A stretch of DNA of 64,000 nucleotides from contig CM059585.1 in assembly GCA_030407085.1 (NCBI GenBank), positions 111,527,501 through 111,591,500 of the forward strand, read 5' to 3'. Each line of letters begins with the position of its first letter. The first letter of the stretch is position 1. Below the pieces are notes generated by a model that saw nothing but the letters and a program-made list of their open reading frames with translations, did no database searches and was not told the origin of the DNA. Positions 1 through 9,568 of this stretch are shown here, one piece after another. Both the position numbers and the translations under genes were made by a program. This stretch comes from Trichopria drosophilae. Its lineage: Eukaryota > Arthropoda > Insecta > Hymenoptera > Diapriidae.

Positions 1-66
1 AGTTGTCAGAAATCTCCACGCTGAGCGCTGCCGCCGATTTCGATATCCCCTCCATCGCCATGCACG
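1..66 (-). other. GC-rich segment at left window edge
   Basis: This stretch is much richer in GC than its surroundings. On the minus strand it is open in a frame containing two nearby Met codons and a short alanine/serine-rich peptide. It abuts the end of the copia fragment, so it is either the tail of that element read out of frame, or the edge of another gene cut by the window. There is too little sequence to decide. Confidence 0.2.
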
Positions 67-1098
67 AAGCGAATATGATTCTAAATTTAATAAATTCCCA
101 TTGATTTGATATAATAAACCAAAGTCTACCGTTCCACTTAAATATCGAAGAATACGTTTGGCTGCTTGCCAATGATTTTTACTAAAATTACATAAGTATG
201 TACTTAATCGATTGACTGCATATGTCAAATCTGGATGTGACACATTTGATAGGAACATTAAAGATCCTATCAACTCGCGATACGGAAATGATTCGTTACA
301 TTCAGTCGTGCTTAAATCGACATCCGTCTCCATCGGAGTGCTGACAGATTTTGCATCACACATGTTAAATTTTTGCAATAGACGATTAGCATAAGAACTT
401 GAGGATATAAACATGGATCGTGTATCTCTGTTTCGTACAAGTTTTACACCTACGTATGTGTCGGGTTCCATCACCGTTATTTCAAATTTTAATTTTAGAG
501 ATTCTAATAAAAATACAATTATTTTCATTTCTTTTGACATGATTAAGCCATTATCAACAAATAAAGCTATATACTTTTATGTTGTCTATTACTGCAATGA
601 ATACGGACGAATCAGACGTACAAGCTTTAAACTCGAATTGTGACAAAAAATCCGAGAAAGTTCTGTTCCAACACCTTGACACTTGTTTGAGACCGTATAT
701 TGCTTTATTTAATTTCCACACCAGTTTTTCACCTTTTCTACACACATCACAACCTTCCGGAACTTCCATGTAGACATCTTCCTGTAGGCTACCATAGAGA
801 AAGTCTGTCTTAATTTCGAACTGGGTAATCTCTAAATCTTCATACGTACAGATTGCTAGGAGTACTCTCAAAGTATCGTCTCTAAAAACTGGTAAAAACG
901 ATTCTTCAAAGTCAATTCCATGTTTTTGGCGAAAGCCTCTGGCACATAAACGAGTTTAAAATCGATTCGATTTTCCAGACTTCATATGCTGCACCTTAAA
1001 GACCCATTTTGAGTCGATGATGTTACTATCCGGAGGTTTCGAGACGATTGTCCATGTGCCATTTTCTTCGTGTGATTTCAGTTCTTCTGAATGGCATG
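66..1098 (-). pseudogene. Ty1/copia retrotransposon pol fragment (reverse transcriptase region), broken
   Basis: Reading down the minus strand from about 1098, the translation shows the classic start of the copia reverse transcriptase: an ENGTW block, then SKWVFKV, then the ARGF and GIDFEESF blocks, then the LAICTYEDLEITQ region at 871-800, and further on the LNKAIYGLKQ block. It is not functional. There is an in-frame stop between the WVFKV and CARGF blocks near position 960, and a frameshift with stops near 550. The catalytic Y-V-D-D box reads F-V-D-N in the shifted frame. The later RT connection (PDLTYAVNRLS-like, about 150-240) is still legible in pieces. No LTR, gag, integrase or RNase H is visible, so this is an internal relic. 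Identification as copia-type RT is secure; the lineage is not determined. Confidence 0.85.
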
Positions 1099-2139
1099 TT
1101 TCCATTGCCCCGATTGTTGACAGGTGATAGCATCTTCATACCTGCCGCCATTTTTTTACTATGGCGGTTTAAACATAAAAAAATCGTGAATTTTGAAAAA
1201 ATTTGTTCAAATAATCGTATTTTTTAACAGGAAACCGTGTTCGAATCAAGCTGAATCTCTGTGTATCTGGTGGAGTAAATAGTTATACTAAAAGATAGGA
1301 TGGTTATTAATTCGCCATTCAAAATGGCGGACCTCAGTGAACATTTTGTTGAAAAATTTCTGGACGCTCTAACTGAACAATTATGAGCTTGTTTTAAAAA
1401 ATGCTAAGAATAACAAAATTCGCCGAGAAATATAGTGTATTTTTTTCAGATTTTTTAAATGAATTTTTGAAACATTTTTTTCAAAATTCTTTTCAAAATT
1501 GTAATTTTTTTTCCGAAAAATTCTGAACAAAATTAAGTGCATTCTCTGATGAATTCTAAGAGTTTTTTATTCTATGCATTTTTTCGAAAAAGAAAAATCT
1601 TAAACTATAATATTTGAAATTCATTCCCTCGAAAACTATCAACTTTTGGAAAGAATTGCAAAGAACAAACATCTCTTAGAATTTATCGGAGAATGCACTA
1701 AATTTTGTTCAGAATTTTTCGTAAATAAATTACAATTTTGAAAAAAAATTTTGAAAAAGAATTTTGAAAAAATTCCACTATATTTCTCAATGAATTCTAA
1801 GAACTTTTCATTCTCAACATTTTTTTTTAAAAAGCTCGTAGCTTTTGAGTTAGATCGTCCAAAAATTTTTCAACAAAATTTTGACTGAGAACCGCCATTT
1901 TGAAGCCGCCATTTTGAATGGAGAATTAATAACCATCGTATCTTTTAGTGTAACTAATTACTCCACCAGATACAGAGACTTAGCTTGTTCCGAACACGGT
2001 TTCCTGTTCAAAAATAAGATTATTTGAAGAAATTTTTTCAAAATTCACAATTTTTTTATGTTTAAACCGCCATAGTAAAAAAATGGCGGCAGGTATGAAG
2101 ATGCTATCACCTGTCAACAATCGGGGCAATGGAAACATG
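1095..2139. repeat. 1.04 kb foldback palindrome between two inverted copia stubs
   Basis: The sequence from CATGTTTCCATTGCCCC at 1095 is mirrored by GGGGCAATGGAAACATG ending at 2139. The arms remain similar inwards to a centre near 1617. Shared landmarks are ACAGGTGATAGCATCTTCAT, TATGGCGGTTTAAACAT and a block around AAAATGGCGG. Arm divergence is moderate, with small indels, so this is an aged single hairpin. There is no coding capacity. The copia sequence continues on both sides in opposite orientation, so the symmetry extends beyond the foldback itself. Confidence 0.8.
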
Positions 2140-2294
2140 GAATTGACTTTGAAGAATCGTTTTTACCAGTTGTTAGAGACTATACTTTGAGAGTACTCCT
2201 AGCCATCTGTACGTATGAAGATTTAGAGATTACCCAGTTCGACGTTAAGACAGACTTTCTCTATGGTAGCCTACAGGAAGATGTGTACATGGAA
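2139..2294 (+). pseudogene. Second copia RT stub, inverted relative to the first
   Basis: Fifty-two codons on the plus strand match the region of the first copia fragment that starts at GIDFEESF and ends at EDVYME (about 922-773 on the minus strand). Compared with that copy, the roughly 180 bp lying between the foldback and this point are missing. The break falls at a shared CATG word. At 2294 the copia homology stops abruptly and a different, lysine-rich frame continues without a stop. It is a truncated, nonfunctional relic. The two stubs plus the palindrome form one large imperfect inverted repeat. Confidence 0.75.
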
Positions 2295-2964
2295 AGTAAA
2301 AAAATGTCGGCAGATATGGTCAATCTGAAAAAGGATTTAGAAAGTTCGAGAAAAAATACAATAAGTATGGTTATCCTTTTGCGGCATACATTTTTCTTTA
2401 CATGGAAATCAGCCAAACCTTGCTACTCGGGGGTTTCTGGGGTCGCTGATCATAAATCTAACCTCAGATTTTGAAAATTCAAAATGGCAGATGCAATATG
2501 GCGGGTCAAAAATAATTTTTTAAATTTAGATCCGCCATATTGGATCCACCATTTTGAAATTTTGAAAACTAGCTCCGGATTCGTTATTAGCGACCCGAAA
2601 TACTTCATACAGATTTTTTTCAAATTTTGTTATCATGTAGCTTAGTCACAATTACATTTATTGTAAAAAACGCGTTTTTTTAGACATTTTTTATTTATAA
2701 CAATATATGTATATACCAATCAGCTATTTTTATGCCTTTAGTATCGTAAAGAATAGCATAGACTATAGGCTATAAAACATTTCGCGTTAAAACATGTGCA
2801 CTACTGTTCAGAAATTGCGAATAAGTGGAGAGAAAAAGGTGACACTCTGGAGTGTCACTATGCCGCAAAGGGTTATATCAAAACGATTGAGTGATTTTTT
2901 CCCTAAGAAAGCACCTGATGAAAAGAAGTCAAAATATACGGCATTTCAGGACAAAACGGGTTAA
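2295..2964 (+). pseudogene. Lysine-rich open frame interrupted by a piggyBac-like MITE
   Basis: From 2295 the copia frame runs on as a lysine/serine-rich sequence (begins SKKMSADMVNLKKDLE) up to the target site at 2371. If the MITE and one copy of its TTAT duplication are ignored, the same frame resumes at 2877 and continues through a KRLSDFFPKK segment to a TAA at 2962-2964. The joined frame therefore existed before the MITE landed. I do not recognise the product. It may be an exon of another mobile element or an in-frame chimera made when the copia stub was joined to flanking DNA. There is no start codon of its own. Confidence 0.4.
2375..2872. mobile_element. piggyBac-like MITE, 498 bp, TTAT target duplication
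   Basis: The left end reads CCTTTTGCGGCATA (2375-2388) and the right end TATGCCGCAAAGGG (2859-2872), an inverted pair of 14 bp with one mismatch. TTAT flanks both ends (2371-2374 and 2873-2876), one base off the canonical piggyBac TTAA. The CCCTTTNCGGC start fits piggyBac-type MITEs. The inside is noncoding, carries short mirrored blocks (GCCATATTGGATCCACC type) and a small hairpin GACACTCTGGAGTGTC near the right end. A related end is present at about 54742. Confidence 0.75.
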
Positions 2965-3785
2965 ATTCACAATCGTGTAAATCTTACATTTACCTTGATT
3001 GACATTTACTAATTTTTTTAAATTGAGTCAATATTTGGGCTGAAAATTTTATTTTCACACAACAAAACTGAATCTCAAGTAATATTGGGGGCTAAAATAA
3101 GATTTTTCGGACTTACAGCATCTGAGCTACGAAAGTCTTATTTCAAACCTGAATATTGCCTAACAGTTAGTTTCCAATACTAAAAACAAGATGTGAAGTA
3201 CTGGCATTGATTTAATTTATTAAAATTATTTCATTTTCAAACTCTTGGTATATAACCGTTTAGTTTTCCCCTTTCCGCCGCAGGAAAAGGCGTGTCAATC
3301 AATTATTCGCATTAAAATCCGATTTGTTTATCCTACCATATTCCAACCATACCTTATAAACTAGCTGTGGTACTTTACAATACACACCGATGGCGCCACT
3401 AACTCGCTTTACCTTTAACCGCGCGATTTAAACAAGGGAGAACCCCTACAATTGTTTTAGGTGGGACACAGCCATTTGGGCAATTGCCAAAAATTGTTCT
3501 TCAAATGGTGACTCTAAAGCAAGTAATTTAAGATAAATACGATATATTTGAATTTTATTTACATGCATTAAAACGTACTTATACCTGAATGTAGATCCGT
3601 GCAAAAATTGCAAGATGAACATAATTTTTTAAATATGATATATTAACTGACACGATATATTAATGCAATATAAATAAATGTGGTAATATATAATGATAGA
3701 AATTAAACATTATAAATAGAATATTTAATAGATTAAAAAGTTACGGTTAGCCACTTTTATCTTTGGAGGTTAAGGCATCCAAATT
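2965..3785. other. Gene-free stretch
   Basis: AT-rich DNA with no supported reading frame. A somewhat GC-richer patch at 3370-3500 has no recognised motif. This DNA may be the 3' flank or untranslated part of the neighbouring transposon. Confidence 0.4.
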
Positions 3786-4228
3786 CTATAGTCCATCATC
3801 CGAGTCCGAGAAGATACCATGCTTTTCGAAGCATGCATTGTTGCTTACTTCAATACATATTTCCCGTTTTGCCTTTAATTCTCTCTTCTCTCTATTTATT
3901 TGTCTACGTTGAGCTATTTGACCTTGTGAATCTTCGCTGTACAAATTTATAATTTCTCCTATTGTTGAAATTTGTAAATTTTCCAGCCAGTCTTTATCTT
4001 CTACATATTGTAAAAGTTGTCAATTTAACTACGCATATTTTATTTACATATTGATGTATGAAATACTTCATTAGCCAATTGCTGAAAATGTCTACAAATA
4101 AATATGATTAAATGATAATACTTACCATTTTTCTCAATTACCCGAGCCTCATGCCAATTATTTCCCCATTTCGCTTTCGTCATTTTCTTACCTTTTCGCA
4201 CTTGGGAGCTATTTAAAATGCTTCTCAT
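3786..4228 (-). CDS. Two-exon ORF beside the Tnp2-like transposase, function unknown
   Basis: Exon 1 runs on the minus strand from the ATG at 4228 to 4126 and ends at a consensus donor (ATG|GTAAGT). The intron is 125 bp (4125-4001) and ends TATGTAG. Exon 2 (4000-3786) keeps the phase and ends in TAG. The joined product is about 105 residues: a basic N-terminal part with a KWGNNWHEARVIEKN motif, then an acidic-to-basic helical C-terminal part (QRRQINREKRELKAKREICI) and an acidic tail. The KWG..WHEA stretch resembles a small beta-strand module used in Tudor/chromo-like folds, but I do not claim that assignment. The frame is open up to about 4255, so the true start may lie in an upstream exon. 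It sits back to back with the transposase exon at 4349, as second ORFs often do in CACTA-type elements. Clean splice sites and an intact frame argue against chance. Confidence 0.5.
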
Positions 4229-6555
4229 CGGAGGTTCGCATTTAGACCACGGACTAATGATTTCATTTTAGTTTTTGATTTTCCCATGAAATTTTCATAA
4301 AAGGGGAGTTCTTCAATCACACAATTTTTAATTCTTCCAAATTTTCAGCTTGGCCTTTTTATCTGATGGTGAATGAATTGCCTTATCATTTGAGAATAAA
4401 AAAGGAAAATGTTATTATAGCAGGTTTATTGTTTGGACCAAAAAAAAAAGAGGCAAATTTTTTGTTGTCAATCTGTAGGAAATCCTTACAAAATGTATAT
4501 AGGGACATAAATTGCATTAATTATTTAAAAGAAAGCATTTACGTTCGGGCTAGCGTTATCTGTGGGACACTTTAGATTTACAAGCAAAGGTATTATTTAT
4601 GAATATGAAACTATACAGTGGCGAGTATGGATGTACAAAATGTAAAATCAAAGGGGAAAGAATTGGTAACGTTCAAGTTTCAGACAAATTTAGAATTGCG
4701 CACAACGACAGAAACGACTAAATTTGCCGAGCGTGCCACTAAGAAAAAAATCGACTTTTGGGGTTAAAGGCAAAAGTTTGTTGCCGCAAATTGTTTACAA
4801 TTATGTTGAAAATACGTCCATTGATGAAATGCACATCAATGTAATGAAAAAAACTTATGACACTTTGGTTTGAATCTGAATTTTCTAATTATAGTTTTTC
4901 CATGCGATCCCTACTACCTGACATAAATAAACGTTTAAAATCAATCCGTCCTACTGAAGTAGTTACACGATGTCCCCGAACACTAGATGATTTTTGTTAC
5001 ATGAAAACATCAGAATTAAAACTGTTCCTTCTAGGATACAGTCTACCTGTATTAAAAAACTATATGAAAGAAGCTTACTTCAAACATCACATTTTATTAG
5101 TGTATGGAATAATATTTTTGAATATGAACAGCGTGTCAGAAATAATGATACAAAATGCAACAACAGCATTATCTGAGTATGTTCGAAGATTCCAAATATT
5201 ATATGGTAAAATACGCATGACTATCAATGTACATTTATTACTACATTTAGGAGAAACAGTGAAACAATTTGGCCCATTATTTTATACTTCTTGTTTTCAA
5301 TTTGAAAATTTTAACGGAATCTCAAAAGTAACGTCCGCGGATCTAAAGAAACCAGAAATACAAATATATTCTACTGTTTCAATGTTTCTTTACTTGACAG
5401 GATTGAAAGACATTGTTGTACACAAAAACAGTGACGTTGCGCTATTTTGTACCCGAACTGAATCCAGATGTAAATTTCGACGGAAATTAAAAAAAATAAA
5501 TGATTCACTCTATGTTGTTGGTTCCGAATACCAGGAAAAAGATTTTAGTAAAATTAAATACCCTATAGGAAATAACATTGATCGGTCAAAATTACATTTT
5601 TATAAAAAAATATTTAAAAACAAAATAATCTATGAGACGGATTCATCATGCCATACAAAAATGAAAAATTACTCATGCGTAAAATACATTTCTAATAATG
5701 TGTATAAAATTGGTGTCATAAAATACTGTATAAAATTATGTACAAGTGATTGCAACTGCAAAGGGCCTAACCGGTTAAGCATGTCAAAATTGCCCCAGCT
5801 CGTTTTAGATTGAAAAAATTACAGTATGTTTGCCATCCCAAATGTGAATTTTCCTGCTTTCAAAGTTTCAAACTCCTATCTGTTTAACTGGTCGCACAAC
5901 GGTAAAAATTGTGTTTTTCGGTTTTTATTTTTTTTCTCCAAAACTACGTAACTTAGAAATTCGCAAAAAATTAGAAAAATAGTACTTACCAAAGCAAACA
6001 TAAAAAAAATTTTTTCATTATTTAATAACGTATACACAATGAGAAAAAAAATATTTAAGTTTTCAAAATTCAATTTCACCAGCTAAATGTGGACCTGCCA
6101 TCGCTGTTTTTTTTCTAAAAAATGTATCTATATAATGTGCATTTTGTCAAATTTTTTCGAATTTTTATATTTGGTGCGACTACGTGAAAATTATAAAAAA
6201 AAACTTGATTTTTCCGTAAAAAACACCCATTATTCGATATATTCGACAGAATTCAGAAGACTTTATTCAGTTATTTGTTGGCTATTCAATTGTTTATCAC
6301 ATTACAACTAATCTCTGTTTCCGTGCAATTCAATAAAGCAGGAAAAATGAATAATGAATTTGTTTGATTCTTTATTAATTGTTTATTTTATTTAAAAAAG
6401 AATTGAGATCAATTATTTTTCTCTGCTAATGAACCGCGAATATTCAATATTACGTATTTTGTGCATTACCATCTACACTAACCGTAACAGTCATGCACAA
6501 AATAGGTAATATTAAAAAAGCATCTACAAAATTAATGTGTAATCTTCATAGAACA

Positions 6556-6766
6556 TAAATAAATAAATAAATAAATAAATAAATATGATGAAAAAAAAGA
6601 GTTTATGTAAACTTTAATCATGAAATCTAATAAATTCATGCGATAATGGCAAAAATGAAATTGAGAGACAAGTTAATAATGTATATTATAATAATTGTCT
6701 GAAATTATGAAATAATTATAAATCAGTCATATGTGAATCGGATTTATTTATTTATTTATTTATTAT
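6556..6766. repeat. AAAT/ATTT microsatellites
   Basis: A pure AAAT run lies at 6556-6584 and a TTTA/ATTT run at about 6744-6766. They sit in the spacer of the foldback in roughly mirrored orientation. They are simple-sequence DNA. Confidence 0.85.
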
Positions 6767-7370
6767 CATCCCATAATGACCTCGGAGTCCCAAGAAGTAC
6801 TAGGAGGTCGGGTACAAAAGTTATACAAACAGAAACACAGAATTACAAATAAAAGATACGAGTACAAGTTCGAACATTTCGTTAGCGTGCTAATATTTAA
6901 AAGACGCCATATGTTCCGCGAAAAGCGTAAGAAGTATATTGAAATCAGTAAGGAATAGGCTATTTCGACAATTTATTCATTTGTTTATTTAATTATATTG
7001 AAAATACATGTCTTTATGAATTTACTTATTTAATTATTTATCAATTATTATGTTTGATCATATAACAAAATACTCATTTGTTAATAAGACGTATAATATA
7101 TACGTGGCTCATTTTATTCGAAATGTCGTATTTGTGTTCCTTATAGTTTATTTAGTGAAATAGAAGATTTTTTAAAGACTTTTTATCTTACTCTTAATAT
7201 ATAGTGATGATTTGGAATTATGTGTCACAGTAAAATACAGGCAAAAATTCATAAGTGTGCCGCGTCTCAAAGTACATATTCATTTTATTACTCTATTCCG
7301 GAGATGTCTGCAAAATATGAAAATTGATTTAAACTACACTTATCCATTAGTTACAATGCAAAAAGACAAG

Positions 7371-7526
7371 ACATCCTAGTAATCGGAAATAGATTCAAAA
7401 GTAAAAGTACGCATTAAAATGGATTCAAGAGGATTAAAATAATTTCGATTTTTATATTTTCGAATCTTTTCAATGCATTTTAATGCGTACTTTTACTTTT
7501 GAATCCATTTCCGATTACTGGGATGT
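7371..7526. mobile_element. Small hairpin MITE, 156 bp, nested in the foldback spacer
   Basis: The left arm ACATCCTAGTAATCGGAAAT is mirrored by ATTTCCGATTACTGGGATGT. The arms continue for about 55 bp (AAAGTAAAAGTACGCATTAAAAT and its inverse), leaving a short A/T loop. It is noncoding. Size and shape are those of a MITE. Its superfamily is not determined, although a TA target inside the ends is possible. Confidence 0.7.
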
Positions 7527-8660
7527 ATAGTGTAACATGGACTCAATTGCCAAAGATTTTTATAACTTTTTGATGAATATTTTACAATGTCCCACCTCTT
7601 AAAATCAAATCCGAAATTCAATGACTTTTTATATATCGTTAAAAAATATAAATTTTTAAAATTCAAGTCATGGCAGTATAATTATTTCAAATAATCAACA
7701 TATAATGTATACTATAAATTTTTATAATGAAAATTTATATAAACCTCTTTGTTATCCGATTATAGTTTCATGAAAATTAAAAATTATGTAGATACTTTTT
7801 CTTAATTAAAGAAACAATTAATAAGGAATTAAATAAATTCATTATTCATTTATCCTTTTTTATTAAATTGCATGTAACCCGAGAAACGTTTTAAAGTGAT
7901 AAATAATTGAATAGCCAACAAATAACCGAATAAAGTCTTCTGACTTCTGTCGAATATATCGAAATATGTGTGTTTTTTACGGAAAAATCAAGTTTTTTTT
8001 TATCATTTTCACGTCGTCGCACCAAATATAAAAATTCGAAAAAATTTGACAAAATGCACATTATATAGATACATTTTTTAGAAAAAAACAGCGATGGCAG
8101 GTCCACATTTATCTGATAAAATTGAATTTGGAAAACTTAAATATTTTTTTTCTCATTGTGTATACGTTATTAAATAATGAAAAATTTTTTTTATGTTTGT
8201 TTTGGTAAGTACTATTTTTCTAATTTTTTGCGAATTTCTAAGTTACGTAGTTTTGGAGAAAAAAAATAAAAACCGAAAAACACAATTTTCACCGCTGTGC
8301 GACCAGTTAAACAGATAAGAGTTTGAAACTTGCAGGAAAATTCACATTTGGGATGGCAAACATACTGTAATTTTTTCAATCTAAAACGAGCTGGGGCAAT
8401 TTTGACATGCTTAACCGGCTAGGCCCTTTAATTATGAAAATTGTAACGTGTATTGCCAAATGTACGCGATAATTTCCGAGTATAAAACTAAACCTGTGTT
8501 TTTCTATAACCGATTGTCGATCCCGACGATTCATAGATGTATAGATAAGAAATTATTAGTGTCAATTGATACCCACAGTATAACAACTATTTGTTTCAAA
8601 ATTGTTGTTAGTAATTATACTTATGCGATAGAGCCATGTAATTTTTCTGAGGTGGAATAA

Positions 8661-9568
8661 ATACATTATACTTTTCTTAAGATATCGGTAGTAAACTTCA
8701 TTATTTGTAATACTTTGTATTGCTGAAATTATAATGTATATAGGTAAAAGAAAACGTATCAATTTTTGTCTAAGACACATAAAATTGTAGCGATTTTCAT
8801 GCTTTCTGAAGGATGACAAATTTCTATTTCTCTGTCTTCATTGCATAAAACATTGTCAGCGCTTCGAAAAACAACTCTGGAAATCTCTCGTGTTCGATTT
8901 GTTTTATAAATATTGAATTTTCGTAATATGAAACTTTTTGTCTTCATGACATGAATCGCTTGTATTAACGCCTACTATGTGTTTATTTCTCATCTTCGAC
9001 TCGTTGTAAATATTGACCCCATATTATAAAGCGAAGTTTTAGAAATCAGACTGGAAAGCAAGTAAAAAAGGTAATTACTTTAAAATTCATCTTCAATAAT
9101 TAATTTTGGTGAAAAATAAGAGAATTCAGCATTTTATTACAAATATTTTTTTTTTATATCCGAAAAAGATAAAAAAAGATCTTGAAGAAATCTCAAAAAC
9201 ATCTCGATAAGATTAATAAAATTATGTTTTCGTAAAATCATGCTGTGAAAAGAAAGTCTTAAAAAGATCTCAAAAAATAGTACAAATTTTTCTCATAATG
9301 ATCTCGAAAAGATTTTGATAAACTTGTAGTTTGAAAGTCTTAAATAGTGACGTTTTTAAGAAAGATCTTTTTGAGATCTTCTAGTCTTTTTATTTTTACG
9401 CGGGACTTTAACAAAAAACAATAAAAATAATGGCAATACCATACGAGTAAGCGTACCATATATTAGGTTTGATTCCTTCTTCAAAAATAAAATACTATAG
9501 AAAATGTTGCATAAAGAATTGCGTTTGATTTGAGTCACTATTTTTTAGTTTATTTTTAATTTAGGTTT
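8661..9568. other. Gene-free stretch
   Basis: AT-rich DNA downstream of the broken transposase. A cluster of GATCTT/AAGATC words at 9150-9400 looks like degenerate internal repetition. Nothing else is supported. Confidence 0.4.

Larger units (their letters stand above)
5760..8429. mobile_element. 2.67 kb foldback element inserted in the Tnp2-like ORF
   Basis: The ends are AAAGGGCCTAACCGGTTAAG at 5760 and its near-perfect inverse ending GGCTAGGCCCTTT at 8429. The arms are about 620 bp each (5760-6382 and 7807-8429) with roughly 90 percent or better similarity by eye. Both arms carry the same noncoding blocks, for example ACGTAGTTTTGGAG and AAAATGTATCTATATAATG. The 1.4 kb spacer is AT-rich, contains ATTT microsatellites and a nested MITE, and encodes no transposase, so the element is nonautonomous. 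I could not define a convincing target-site duplication. Short frames in the two arms (6087-6311 plus, 7891-8106 minus) are the same sequence read in mirror image and are not genes. Confidence 0.8.
4349..8660 (+). pseudogene. Tnp2/DUF4218-like DNA transposase, frameshifted and split by a foldback element
   Basis: The exon opens after an acceptor TTTTCAG at 4348 with a WPFYLMVNELPYHLR block, followed by ENVIIAGLLFG, as in Transposase_21 (Tnp2) proteins. A zinc-knuckle-like GEYGCTKCKIKGE follows near 4620, but in a shifted frame after a stop at 4573. The GVKG.SLLPQ and IDEMH motifs at 4760-4840 are in yet another frame. A shift in the A-run near 4849 leads into the long frame 4857-5759, which contains VHLLLHLGETVKQFGPL and FQFENFNG, the DUF4218-like block. 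The frame then enters the foldback element at about 5760. Beyond it, 8430-8660 continues as the C-terminal tail, ending CNFSEVE. The 5' exons are missing or unrecognised. It is inactive by at least two shifts and one insertion. Superfamily assignment (CACTA-like) rests on these motifs. Confidence 0.7.

Noticed and set aside
6087..8106. Pair of similar small proteins on opposite strands (6087-6311 and 7891-8106)
   Set aside because: They are the same foldback arm read in mirror image, with AT-rich noncoding character.
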